64,000 bases of DNA from Natrinema saccharevitans (GTDB lineage: Archaea > Halobacteriota > Halobacteria > Halobacteriales > Natrialbaceae), in NCBI RefSeq assembly GCF_001953745.1, contig NZ_LWLN01000002.1, forward strand, positions 124,001 to 188,000. Direction: 5' to 3'. Under the pieces are notes generated by a model that was given only the letters and a program-made list of their open reading frames with translations, was not told where the DNA came from and ran no database searches. Every line of letters starts with the position of its first letter. Position 1 is the stretch's first letter. The position numbers and the translations under genes are program-made. This document shows positions 52,536 through 61,506 of this stretch, in pieces.

Positions 52536-53408
52536 ATGAAATTGCGACTGGAGAACATCGGCAAACAGTACGCGAAAGACGTATGGGGCGTCCGAGAGAT
52601 CGATCTCGAACTCGAGGCGGGGATTCACGGCCTGCTCGGGCCGAACGGCGCGGGGAAATCGACGCTGATGCGAATTCTCACGACCGTTTCGAAGCCGACG
52701 ACCGGGACCGCCCACTGGAACGGCACTGACATCGTCGAGACGCCGTCGGTCGTCAGAGACGGACTTGGCTATTTGCCCCAGAGTTTCGGCGTCTACCCGG
52801 ACCTCACCGCCGAAGAGTTTCTCGAGTACATCGCCGCGCTGCGGGGACTCGACGGGGAAACTGCCGATGCCAGGATCGACGAGCTGCTCGCGCTAACGAA
52901 CCTCGAACACGTTCGAGGCGACAAGCTTCGAACGTTCTCCGGCGGGATGCGACAGCGCGTCGGCATCGCCCAGGCGTTGGTGAACGACCCGGAGTTGCTG
53001 ATCGTCGACGAACCGACGGTCGGCCTCGACCCCGAAGAACGGGTCCGGTTTCGAAACGTCATCTCGTCGACCGCGAACGACCGCGTCGTGGTCCTCTCGA
53101 CGCACATCGTGCCGGACGTCGAGGCGACGGCGAACACGGTCGCACTCCTCGACGACGGTACGTTGGTGACACACACGGATCCGGAGACGCTCGTGGAGGC
53201 CACCGACGGGAAGGTCTACGAGTATCTCGTCCCCCGAGACGACCTCGAACGGGTCCGGGAACGATATCAGGTCTCGAGTACGGTCCAGCAAGCGGACGGC
53301 GTCAGCGTCAGAGTGATTGCCGACGAGCGACCGGCTCCCGACGCGACGCCGGTGACGCCGACGCTTGAGGACGCGTATCTCCACCGGATCGAACGGGGCG
53401 GTGTGTAG
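52536..53408 (+). CDS. ABC-2 exporter ATP-binding protein
   Basis: The 290-residue ATPase has Walker A GPNGAGKST (about 34-42), a standard signature FSGGMRQRVGIAQ (about 132-144), Walker B LLIVDEPTVGLDPEE (about 151-165), STHIVPD H-loop and a C-terminal regulatory part. It lies one base upstream of the permease gene (stop 53406-53408, next ATG 53410). The pair forms an exporter. The start MKLRLENIGKQYAKDVWGVR fits the family exactly. Confidence 0.92.
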   Translation: MKLRLENIGKQYAKDVWGVREIDLELEAGIHGLLGPNGAGKSTLMRILTTVSKPTTGTAHWNGTDIVETPSVVRDGLGYLPQSFGVYPDLTAEEFLEYIAALRGLDGETADARIDELLALTNLEHVRGDKLRTFSGGMRQRVGIAQALVNDPELLIVDEPTVGLDPEERVRFRNVISSTANDRVVVLSTHIVPDVEATANTVALLDDGTLVTHTDPETLVEATDGKVYEYLVPRDDLERVRERYQVSSTVQQADGVSVRVIADERPAPDATPVTPTLEDAYLHRIERGGV

Positions 53409-53409
53409 T

Positions 53410-55050
53410 ATGAGCATCGGACGCCGATCCTGGCGGCGGATCTATCACGTCGCGCGTGCGGACTTTCTCCAGCGAATCCGCTCCCGGAAGGTACTCGTCG
53501 TCCTGGCCGTGGTCGCATACTTCGGGTATCTGGTCACTGTCGGAAGCGTTGAAATCTTCTATCAGGACTCGAGCGGCGACCAGCTGGTCCAGTATACCGG
53601 CGAACCGACATCGGCGTACGTCGGTCTCACCGCTGGCGTGACCGGTGCAACGATCCTCTTTTTGGCCGGGTACGTCCTTCTGAGTGGATCACTCGAGCGT
53701 GATCGACGAACCGACGTCGATCGAGTCGTCGCGAGTACGGGGATTTCCACGCGAGAATTCCTCCTCGGAAAGTGGCTCAGCCACGTCGGATACGCCGGCG
53801 TCGTACTCGGGACGCTTGGGGTCGCAGCGGTCATCAACCACCTCGTTCAGGGAACGGGAGCGACGGAGCCAATCTGGATTCTCGGACCGATATTTCTGCT
53901 CGGCGGTCCGGTCGGCTGTTTGGTCGCCGGCGTCACGCTACTGTTCCAGTCGACCGATCGATTCAGTGGAACGGTCGGAAACGTGACGTACTTCTTCACA
54001 GCGACGATCGCGATGACGGCCGTCCTAGCCACATCCAATGAATATGCACGAACCGAAATCCCCCTCTGGCTTCGACTGGGCGATACGGTCGGCATGCTCG
54101 TCACCGCCGATCTGACCTACGACGCGTTGCTCTCGGTCTGGCCAGGCTATGACGGCATCGGGATCGCGAACTTCGGTACAGGAGCGTCCAGCGCGGAGAT
54201 CGTCCGGTTCCACTGGGACGGCGGCGCGTGGCCGCACTGGTTCTACGCAAACCGCGCCGGGTTGATCCTGCTCGGACTCGGACTGACGGCCGTCGCAGTC
54301 GTCCCGTACGATCGGTTCGAGTCCGAGAGTTCCTCGTCCGGCGAAGGAATCGTCGCCCGGGTCAGCCGTTTCCTTTCTGTTCTCCGGTCAGATTCGAGCG
54401 GAGAAGTTGTCGTCCAGAACGTCGAAAGCATCTCTCTGACACCCGTGACGGACCGGACCGCCGGTGGAATCGGACGGCTCGTTCGGCAGGAACTGCGGCT
54501 GCTGATTCGCGGCCAGCCGTGGTGGTGGTACGCCGGTGCAGCCGTGATCGGCATTATCGGACTCACCGGGTCTGTTGCCACCGAGGCGATCGTCTCGATC
54601 GCGGCGGTGTGGCCGATCTTCCTGTGGTCATCGATGGGAAGTCGGCCGATGCGACACCGGATGACGCCGTTTATCGTTTCGTCGAAACAACCTTACGGGC
54701 AGTTCGTTGCGGAGTGGATCGCCGGCGCACTCGTCGCGACGGCGTTTTTCGGCGTCTCTCTCTGGCCGACGGTGGCCGAAACGGAAGCAAGTGGTGCCGT
54801 CGTCCTCGTCAGTGCCATCCTCTTTGCTCCTTCCCTCGCACAGGCGTTGGGGTATTGGTCAGGAACGAGGCGACCGTTCGAACTCGTGTACTTACTGCTC
54901 TGGTACGCCGGTCCGCTCAACCAAGTTCCGACGCTTGATTTCGCCGGTGCCACGTCGGAGACGATCGGAACGACGACACCGCTGCTGTTTGGCGGGATCG
55001 GTCTGGTGGCGCTCGTAGCCACGTTCATATACCGGCGTCGTCAGATGTAG
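53410..55050 (+). CDS. Large ABC exporter permease
   Basis: The 546-residue protein has about 12 hydrophobic helices in two halves (about 27-235 and 380-540) joined by a cytoplasmic linker (about 305-365; FESESSSSGEGIVARVSRFL). LSGSLERDRRTDVDRVVAST and the second-half WSSMGSRPMRHRMTPFIVSS are equivalent ABC-2 loops, so it looks like a fusion of two six-helix permeases. With one ATPase gene just before it, a complete exporter would be one permease and two ATPase chains. Substrate unknown. Confidence 0.85.
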   Translation: MSIGRRSWRRIYHVARADFLQRIRSRKVLVVLAVVAYFGYLVTVGSVEIFYQDSSGDQLVQYTGEPTSAYVGLTAGVTGATILFLAGYVLLSGSLERDRRTDVDRVVASTGISTREFLLGKWLSHVGYAGVVLGTLGVAAVINHLVQGTGATEPIWILGPIFLLGGPVGCLVAGVTLLFQSTDRFSGTVGNVTYFFTATIAMTAVLATSNEYARTEIPLWLRLGDTVGMLVTADLTYDALLSVWPGYDGIGIANFGTGASSAEIVRFHWDGGAWPHWFYANRAGLILLGLGLTAVAVVPYDRFESESSSSGEGIVARVSRFLSVLRSDSSGEVVVQNVESISLTPVTDRTAGGIGRLVRQELRLLIRGQPWWWYAGAAVIGIIGLTGSVATEAIVSIAAVWPIFLWSSMGSRPMRHRMTPFIVSSKQPYGQFVAEWIAGALVATAFFGVSLWPTVAETEASGAVVLVSAILFAPSLAQALGYWSGTRRPFELVYLLLWYAGPLNQVPTLDFAGATSETIGTTTPLLFGGIGLVALVATFIYRRRQM

Positions 55051-55239
55051 GTCGTTGGAGACAGAATACCAACTGCTGACAGCGTTCGAGATTCGACCAG
55101 TGAGAGCCTGCTCGAATACGGGGCTGCGACAGCTGATGTTTGCGTCGATAATTTCTACTAACGATACCTGTAGTTGTCTCTGGTGAGAAAGAAAACCGCC
55201 TTCCTGACGCGGCACTCTGCAGGCGTCACGCCCGAAGGA

Positions 55240-55665
55240 GATTGATTTGGAGGTTGTTGAGCGTGAGTGGACGCCGTGTCAACTGCTGGATTAGATATTC
55301 GGCATCATTTGTCCGAGCTATCGCTTTCAAACACTGTTCGAGAGTTAGAATGGTTCGGTACCCAGCGATCGCGGGAGGCCGTTCATGATTGAGTTCACAA
55401 TGTGATCTACAGCCCGCCACTGATGCGTTATCGAACTGTGTGTCGTGGGTGGAGCAAAACATCTCCAACTGTACTCCGTCGTCCTGGGCTCCGATTTCGA
55501 TACGAAAAACATGGCAATCGGAACGCCGCTGAACGTGTTTTTCACGATAAGATTCGCTGTACTTTCTCGTTCCCAAACTGCTTCTGTCACGCAAACCCGT
55601 AACAACTGAATCCTGGCTCCAAACCTTCGCCGTCTGGTACAATGCTACAAACTAAACACGATCTA
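55240..55665 (+). pseudogene. IS6-type transposase remnant
   Basis: Pieces in different frames follow in order: EIDLEVVEREWTPCQLL, DIRHHLSELSLSNTVRELEW then FGTQRSREAVHD, GLRFRYEKHGNRNAAERVFH, FSFPNCFCHANP and ESWLQTFAVWYNATN. They match the haloarchaeal IS6-like transposase from its N-terminal recognition helices to its C-terminus, with the middle deleted and several frameshifts. The right end lies just before the kinase promoter. Confidence 0.7.
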
Positions 55666-55678
55666 CAGATTGGCCTTC

Positions 55679-55689
55679 AGATTTATATG
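55679..55689 (+). promoter_or_regulatory. TATA box of multi-PAS kinase gene
   Basis: AGATTTATATG is centred about 30 nt before the ATG at 55714, giving a leaderless mRNA. This decides the start among four in-frame ATG codons (55642, 55687, 55714, 55771). Confidence 0.55.
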
Positions 55690-55713
55690 TCCTCATCCGA
55701 TAATTGTTTGAGC

Positions 55714-58359
55714 ATGTGTACCCCTCGCCGCGAGAATACTACTTCCCTACGAAATGTTGGGACCAAAGATATGATTTCAATTCTTTACGTTGACGATCAA
55801 GCTAACGCCGCCGAGATGGCTGCCAAACTTCTCGAGAAGGAGCATGAGCAGTTCGCTGTTGTGACGGAACCCAGTGCCAGCGAGGGACTCGAGCGACTTT
55901 CCCAAGCGGAGTTCGACTGCGTCGTCAGCGAGTACCAGATGCCCGATATGGACGGGCTGGCATTTCTGCAGGCTGTACGCGAAGAGTATCCGGATCTGCC
56001 GTTCATTCTGTTTACCGGAAGTGAGGAAATCGCGGGTGAGGCTATCTCGGCCGGTGTCACCGATTATCTTCAAAAGAAGTCCGACGCTGACCAGTTTTCC
56101 GTCCTGGCCAATCGCATCGAAAACGCGGTCGACCGGACCAGAACGGACCACCGCCTCGAGGAAAGTCAGCGACGCTTCCGGACGTTGCTCAGCAACGTTC
56201 CGGGAATGGCCTACCGTTGTCGAAACGAACGTGGCTGGCCGATGCTCTTCGTCAGCGATGACTGTGTCGAACTCACGGGATATGAGCGATCGGTTCTCGT
56301 CGACGGCGACTGCAGTTACGGTCGAGACGTGATGCATCCAGACGACCGCGACCGAGTCTGGAACACCGTCCAAGACGCTCTGGAGGCCCGGGAGCCGTTC
56401 CGCGTCGAATATCGCATCCGGACCGCCGATGGCGCGAAGAAGTGGGTCCGTGAGCAGGGCCAGGGCGTGTTCGAAGACGGCGAAACCGTCGCTGTTGAGG
56501 GGGTCGTCACGGATATAACGGAGCGAACGGACGTTCAAGAACGACTCGAGTATCAGTCGTCGCTGCTGGAAGCCCAGATGGAGACCACGATCGACGGGCT
56601 CCTCGTCGTCGACGAGGACCGTACTGTTACGGCCTACAACGACCGGTTCGTCGAGATGTGGGAGGTTCCCGACGAGTTGGTCGAGACGGAATCGGACGAA
56701 GCGCTGTTGGACTGGGTCATCGAGCACAAGCTTGCGGAGCAGGAACCGTTCATGGAGTTAGTCGAGGAGCTCTACGAACGCCCCGAGGAAACGAGTCGCG
56801 ACGAGGTCCGGCTCACGGACGGCCGGGTCTTCGACCGCTATTCGGCTCCGGTTATCGGCGACGAGGGAACCCACTACGGCCGGTTGTGGATGTTCCGAGA
56901 TATCACTGAGCGCAAAAAGCGCGAGCGGGAACTCGAAAAACAGGAGTTCCTGTTCAGTCGGATCCAAGCAATTGCCGACGTCGGCATCTGGGAGTACGAC
57001 CCACGAACGGACGATCTCACGTGGTCCGACGGTGTCCGCCGCATTCACGGGGTTGCTGATGACTACGAGCCGGCCTTAGCGGACGGAATCGACTTTTATC
57101 ACCCCGACGACCGCGACGAGATTTCCGCTGCAGTCACCCGTACGATCGAGGACGGAGCGCAGTACGACCTCGAATTGCGTATCGTCCGCCCCGACGGCAC
57201 AGTCCGGAACGTCCGTACACAGGGGGAAGTTAGCACGGCCGAGAACGGGGAGACGGAACTCGTTCGTGGCGTCTTTCAGGACATCACTGACCGAAAGCGA
57301 CGCGAAGCGGAACTCGAAGAGGAGCGGGAAAAATACGCGACGCTGGTCGAACAGAGCCACGACGGCATCGCGATATTCCAGAACAGGAAGTGCGTCTTCG
57401 TCAACTCTCGACTGTCGGATATTACCGGCTACGAAACGGACGAACTCCAGGGGATGGCGCTCACCGAGATAATCGCGCCGAAGGACCACCAACTCGTCCG
57501 GGAGCGGTACGAACGACGACTCGATCCCACTGTCGACCCGCCGCCGTCGCGATATACCCTGGCCTTTGAGACCAAGGATGGACGCAAGCGAGTCGCTGAA
57601 GCAAGTTTCGCCGCCATCCAGTACGAGAATGCGCCGGCCGATCTCGTGTCAATTCGAGACGTAACCGAACGACAGCAGTACGAAGACGAGTTGGAACGTC
57701 TCAATGAGGAACTCGAGGTGCTGAATCGGGTCGTTCGCCACGACATCCGCAACGACATGGCGGTCATGCTCGGGTGGGGCGAACTGCTCGAAGATCACGT
57801 CACCGACGCGGGCGAAGAACACCTCGAGAACATTCTCACGAGCGGTGAACATATCGTCGAGCTCACGGAGATCGCCCGCGACTACGTCGAGACGCTGACG
57901 AACGACGGGGAGGTAGACGTCAAGCCGACGCGATTACAGCAGGTACTAACGAACGAAATCGCCCTTCGTCGAGATGCACACCCGGACGCGGAGCTCAGCA
58001 TCGACGGACAGATTCCGGATGTCACCGTTCGCGCGAACGAGATGCTTTCCTCGGTGTTTCGGAACCTCTTGAACAACGCCGTCCAGCACAACGACAAGGA
58101 CACGCCGATAGTCGAGATTGCCGTCGACGAACGGGAAGACGACGTGTACGTGGCGGTCGCCGATAACGGACCGGGGGTTCCTGAGACCCAGCGCGAGCGG
58201 ATATTCGGGAAAGGCGAGATGAGTCTCGAAAGCAGTGGCACGGGTATCGGACTCTATCTGGTGCAGACGCTTGTCGACCAGTACGGCGGTGCTGTCCGGG
58301 TCGAGGACAACGAACCGGAGGGTGCAGTGTTCGGCGTCACGCTTCCGAAAGCGGACTGA
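55714..58359 (+). CDS. Hybrid histidine kinase: receiver, four PAS, kinase; receiver Asp replaced by Glu
   Basis: The protein has 881 residues from ATG 55714. An N-terminal receiver domain (about 20-140; ILYVDDQANA) has FDCVVSEYQMPDMDG, where position 73 is Glu (GAG) instead of the phospho-acceptor Asp; the Lys (LQKKSD) is kept. Four PAS/PAC modules follow (about 150-270, 280-405, 410-530, 540-660; each ending in a DIT-type strand). HisKA has VVRHDIRNDMAVMLGWGEL (His near 679) and HATPase_c shows FRNLLNNAVQHND, VADNGPGVPE and GTGIGLYLVQTL. No membrane helices are seen. The receiver may be constitutively active-like or purely structural. Confidence 0.9.
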   Translation: MCTPRRENTTSLRNVGTKDMISILYVDDQANAAEMAAKLLEKEHEQFAVVTEPSASEGLERLSQAEFDCVVSEYQMPDMDGLAFLQAVREEYPDLPFILFTGSEEIAGEAISAGVTDYLQKKSDADQFSVLANRIENAVDRTRTDHRLEESQRRFRTLLSNVPGMAYRCRNERGWPMLFVSDDCVELTGYERSVLVDGDCSYGRDVMHPDDRDRVWNTVQDALEAREPFRVEYRIRTADGAKKWVREQGQGVFEDGETVAVEGVVTDITERTDVQERLEYQSSLLEAQMETTIDGLLVVDEDRTVTAYNDRFVEMWEVPDELVETESDEALLDWVIEHKLAEQEPFMELVEELYERPEETSRDEVRLTDGRVFDRYSAPVIGDEGTHYGRLWMFRDITERKKRERELEKQEFLFSRIQAIADVGIWEYDPRTDDLTWSDGVRRIHGVADDYEPALADGIDFYHPDDRDEISAAVTRTIEDGAQYDLELRIVRPDGTVRNVRTQGEVSTAENGETELVRGVFQDITDRKRREAELEEEREKYATLVEQSHDGIAIFQNRKCVFVNSRLSDITGYETDELQGMALTEIIAPKDHQLVRERYERRLDPTVDPPPSRYTLAFETKDGRKRVAEASFAAIQYENAPADLVSIRDVTERQQYEDELERLNEELEVLNRVVRHDIRNDMAVMLGWGELLEDHVTDAGEEHLENILTSGEHIVELTEIARDYVETLTNDGEVDVKPTRLQQVLTNEIALRRDAHPDAELSIDGQIPDVTVRANEMLSSVFRNLLNNAVQHNDKDTPIVEIAVDEREDDVYVAVADNGPGVPETQRERIFGKGEMSLESSGTGIGLYLVQTLVDQYGGAVRVEDNEPEGAVFGVTLPKAD

Positions 58360-58499
58360 GGCCGGCGGTACGTTCGCATCGATATTGGATTCAGCCCAGC
58401 CGAGAGACTGCTGGGAACGCCTTCGGAGGGACTGGCTCGCTGATCGAGCGAATATCCCAGCGGAACGCTGCCACGTTTGCGACCGAACTCGCTCTGCAG

Positions 58500-59043
58500 T
58501 CTGTCCCTCGCCGAGAACTATGATCCGTAGTCGGTGGTTCGGACGTTGGCAGTTTTCCGTGATCGAACAACTTTGAGAAACAGGATATCGTCTCCTTTTT
58601 ATAAAATATTATAGGTTTGACAGCGGTCCGATTCCACGGTTTTCGTATCGAAGCCCAACCCACCGAACCGATGGTGCGCAGTCTGGAGATGGATTGCACA
58701 CCGACGAGAAACACGGCAGCATCGAACTCGTGATTCGCAGTATGGTCGTGGATCTGTCGTTCCGTCAGCGCGGTCGTAGTCGTCGAATACAGCCGAATAC
58801 ATCGGATGTCGTTCGGATCCGGAGCGATAGTAGCGCCCAGCCGATAGCGATCGCCATCGAGTTGCAGCATCGTCCCCTCGAGCGTGACGTGTTCCGGGTT
58901 CCCCTCCGCTGTCGGCTGTCGATCACACGTGTGAGTCCAGCCGTGGACTGCCTCGCGACTTCGTTCGACACCAAATAATCAACATCTCGAGTAGTATCTG
59001 AAAGCGAGAGGTGGACAAACTGGAGCCGAATCTCGAGTGTCAA
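58500..59043 (-). pseudogene. IS6-type transposase remnant
   Basis: On the minus strand RLQFVHLSLSDTTRDVDYLV is followed in another frame by LQLDGDRYRLGATIAPDPND, CIRLYSTTTTALTERQIHDH and HEFDAAVFLVGVQS, then KRRRYPVSQSCSITENCQRP. These are diverged versions of the same transposase segments seen at 55240. Decay is advanced and the ends were not found. The 140 nt between 58360 and 58500 hold no gene. Confidence 0.55.
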
Positions 59044-59684
59044 CTACTGACGCGGTGTCCGCTCGCGTGAGACACCGTTCAACTTTCAGCTCGATCCAGT
59101 CGTTCACTCCATTGGGACGGTCGGTTTTGCCATGGCTAAAACCGGACCGACTCACTGTGATCTGGGGGTTGCCCGTCGGCTGGTGGTGTGCGTGACCATC
59201 GAGTGGCGGGTGTCTGCGATTCCAGTAGGACCGCGCTGTGGCTAGCCCACCGTCAGCCGCCGCCCAGTATTTACGATCATATGAATGTAAATCATAGATG
59301 GAACGACCGCTCGAGCATCGTCGCGTGGTCGGTTCGGAGCGGTCACACGACCGTCGTGTGCGGCTCTCGTTTCGGGAGAGCAGAATGGGGCAATTTCGGC
59401 AACGAGATGCTCTCAGGTATCGGTATCTGGAACGTGATCGCCGATATCCGGCTCACGACATTTCGTCACACTCGAAACCGAACGTAGCGCCCGGATGGCG
59501 CGTACGTAGCGGTGGCGTCACCAGTTACTGCCGGGACAGCATCCGGCAGAACCCGATGGCTCGAGTCCACGTTGGCTCTGCCAGCCGCGGTCGGTTCGCG
59601 ATCCCGGTCAGGATCGAACGGCGAAACTCGAAATACCGTTCAACAGAGCCGAAATATTTCTATGGGTTCGGTGGAATGGTGAGG
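59044..59684. other. Intergenic region with a solo TTCAACAGAGCC end
   Basis: No gene is supported in this 640-nt stretch. GTTCAACAGAGCC at 59638-59650 matches the outer ends of the MITE-like elements and lies directly before AAATATTT (59652-59659), the likely TATA box of the IclR gene. Confidence 0.45.
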
Positions 59685-60440
59685 ATGATGACGGGCTCAT
59701 CAAACCGATCGGTCGAACGGGCGTTCAGGATCGTCGACGAACTCGCGGAAAACGGCGGCGGGCGGGTCTCGGAACTCGCGGATCGCCTCGAGATGCCGGT
59801 CAGCACCGTCCACAACTATCTACAGGCGCTCGTCGAGACGGGCTACGTTACGGTCGAGAACAAGGAGTATTCGACGACGACCCGGTTTCTCGAAGTCGGT
59901 CACCGACAGCGCCATCGCTTAGAAGTGTTTCAGGCCGTCAGCGACGAACTCCAGGACATCGCAACCGAGACCGGCGAACACGTGACGCTGCTGGTCGAGG
60001 AAAACGACCAGTGCGTGATCGTCGCGGTCCAGGAGGGTCCCGACGCCGTGAATCTGTTCGCGTATCCCGGTGCGCGCATGCCGTTGCACGCGGCGGCTCC
60101 CGGGAAAGCGATTCTGGCACACATGCCCGAGGACCGCGTCCGGGGGATCATCGACCGGCAGGGCCTCGTGGAGATGACGAACCGGACCATCACCGACCCC
60201 GACGTCCTCTTCGACCAGCTCGCGGAGATCCGCGAGCAGGGGTACGCCGTCGACGAGGGCGAACGCATCGCCGGCATGGTCTGTATCTCCGCGCCGGTGC
60301 TGGACAAAAGCGACGAGATCCGTGGAGCGATCTGTGTCTGTGGCCCACAGAGTCGGATCGACGAGGGACGCCGCGAGGAAATCGCCGACGTCGTCAAGCG
60401 ATCGGCGAACGTGACGCAGGTCAATCTAGATTACGTCTAA
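59685..60440 (+). CDS. IclR-family transcriptional regulator
   Basis: From ATG 59685 the protein has 251 residues (ATG codons at 59676 and 59688 are alternatives; the TATA box favours 59685). The HTH is SVERAFRIVDELAENGGGRV with SELADRLEMPVSTVHNYLQA (about 10-55). The effector domain has LVEENDQCVIVAVQEGPDAV, HAAAPGKAILAHMPEDRV and a C-terminal GYAVDEGERIAGMVCISAPV. IclR proteins often control aromatic or acyl-CoA catabolism in response to a pathway intermediate. The neighbouring hydratase, CoA-transferase and dehydrogenase genes are natural targets. The promoter is next to a solo IS-like end. Confidence 0.92.
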   Translation: MMTGSSNRSVERAFRIVDELAENGGGRVSELADRLEMPVSTVHNYLQALVETGYVTVENKEYSTTTRFLEVGHRQRHRLEVFQAVSDELQDIATETGEHVTLLVEENDQCVIVAVQEGPDAVNLFAYPGARMPLHAAAPGKAILAHMPEDRVRGIIDRQGLVEMTNRTITDPDVLFDQLAEIREQGYAVDEGERIAGMVCISAPVLDKSDEIRGAICVCGPQSRIDEGRREEIADVVKRSANVTQVNLDYV

Positions 60441-60559
60441 CCCGGCTCCGGTCGACCGCCGTCAGCCGTCGCCGACCGGCTCCCGCGCCTGTCATCCCGT
60501 GTCCGCCGTCTCCGGATCACAGCCGGGCCAGCGACACCCCTGCCCACGATTCGATCCCT

Positions 60560-61348
60560 CTAGCGGCCGACGAACTCGGGCTCGCCGTCGTCGAAGAAGG
60601 CATCCAGACCGCGCTCGTAGTCCTCCGTTCGGGTCGCGTCTGCGATGCCGTCAGTCTCCGCCGCGAGCTGTTGCTCGAGCGAGCGCTCGTAGCTGTCGGT
60701 CAGCAGTCGGGTCGTCGTCCCGAACGCCGCGGTCGGCCCTGCCGCCAGCTCGGCGGCGAGTTCGGCCAGCCGGTCGTCGAACTCGTCGCCGGGGACGACC
60801 TCGTTTGCCAGTCCCAGCTCGCGGGCCTCCGCAGGGCTGATGGGATCGTCTTTCAGGACGAGTTCCTTGGCGGCTCGCAGCCCGACTAGCCGCGGCAGGA
60901 AAAAGGTCGCGCCGCCGTCGCCGGTCAGGCCGATTCCGGGATACGCGAATTTGAGCGTCGCGTCCTCGCCGAGGACGAGCAGGTCCGGAAACAGCGTCAG
61001 GCTAAAGCCGATCCCGGCGGCGATGCCGTTGACGCCGCCGACGACCGGCGTCTTCGTCCGGTGGAACTGGACGATCGCTTCGTGAGCCCGTCCGGCCAGC
61101 TCCCGGATGTGGGCCGCGTCGGACTCGTCACCGGAGAGCGCGCCGAGGTCCGCGCCGGAGCCGAAGAAATCGCCCGCGTGCGTGAGGACGATACACCGCG
61201 TGTCGGGGTCCTCACCGAGGGTCGCCGCCGCCGACACCAGTTCGTTGGCCATCTCGAGTGTGAGCGCGTTTCGCCCGGCGGTACTCTCGAGCGTCACCGC
61301 TGCGACGCCGTCGTCGTGATCGATCGAGAGGTTGTCGTATGCAACCAT
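60560..61348 (-). CDS. Enoyl-CoA hydratase/isomerase family protein
   Basis: From ATG 61348 the enzyme has 262 residues; a GTG at 61420 would add 24 residues, but that part overlaps no conserved sequence and ends at a MITE. RNALTLEMANELVSAAATLG, SGADLGALSG (first oxyanion loop) and VNGIAAGIGFSLTLFPDLLV (second loop, about 95-115) are typical of the crotonase fold. It lacks a clear pair of catalytic glutamates at both usual places, so it may be an isomerase or another crotonase rather than a classical hydratase. It should act on an acyl-CoA of the local degradation pathway. Confidence 0.85.
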   Translation of the reverse strand: MVAYDNLSIDHDDGVAAVTLESTAGRNALTLEMANELVSAAATLGEDPDTRCIVLTHAGDFFGSGADLGALSGDESDAAHIRELAGRAHEAIVQFHRTKTPVVGGVNGIAAGIGFSLTLFPDLLVLGEDATLKFAYPGIGLTGDGGATFFLPRLVGLRAAKELVLKDDPISPAEARELGLANEVVPGDEFDDRLAELAAELAAGPTAAFGTTTRLLTDSYERSLEQQLAAETDGIADATRTEDYERGLDAFFDDGEPEFVGR

Positions 61349-61420
61349 CGGATCGGTATTTGACGTAATCTCGCTTAACGGTTCCTGCTTTGTCGGTTCG
61401 AGAACGGGGCTCGGCCCCAC

Positions 61421-61506
61421 CTATAGTAGCCGCTGAACGTCATTGCACACCTGATCGCACGACGGCGCTGCGATCAGTGTGTGAATCGTTTCAGCGGCTA
61501 CTATAG
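61421..61506. repeat. 86-bp palindromic MITE, copy 2
   Basis: CTATAGTAGCCGCTGAA at the left is mirrored by TTTCAGCGGCTACTATAG at the right (inverted ends with one gap). Length equals copy 1 (33467-33552), and the interior is also similar (TTGCACACCTGATCGCA against ATGCACACCCGATCGCA). The right 16 bases form the last codons and stop of the CoA-transferase gene. Confidence 0.85.
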
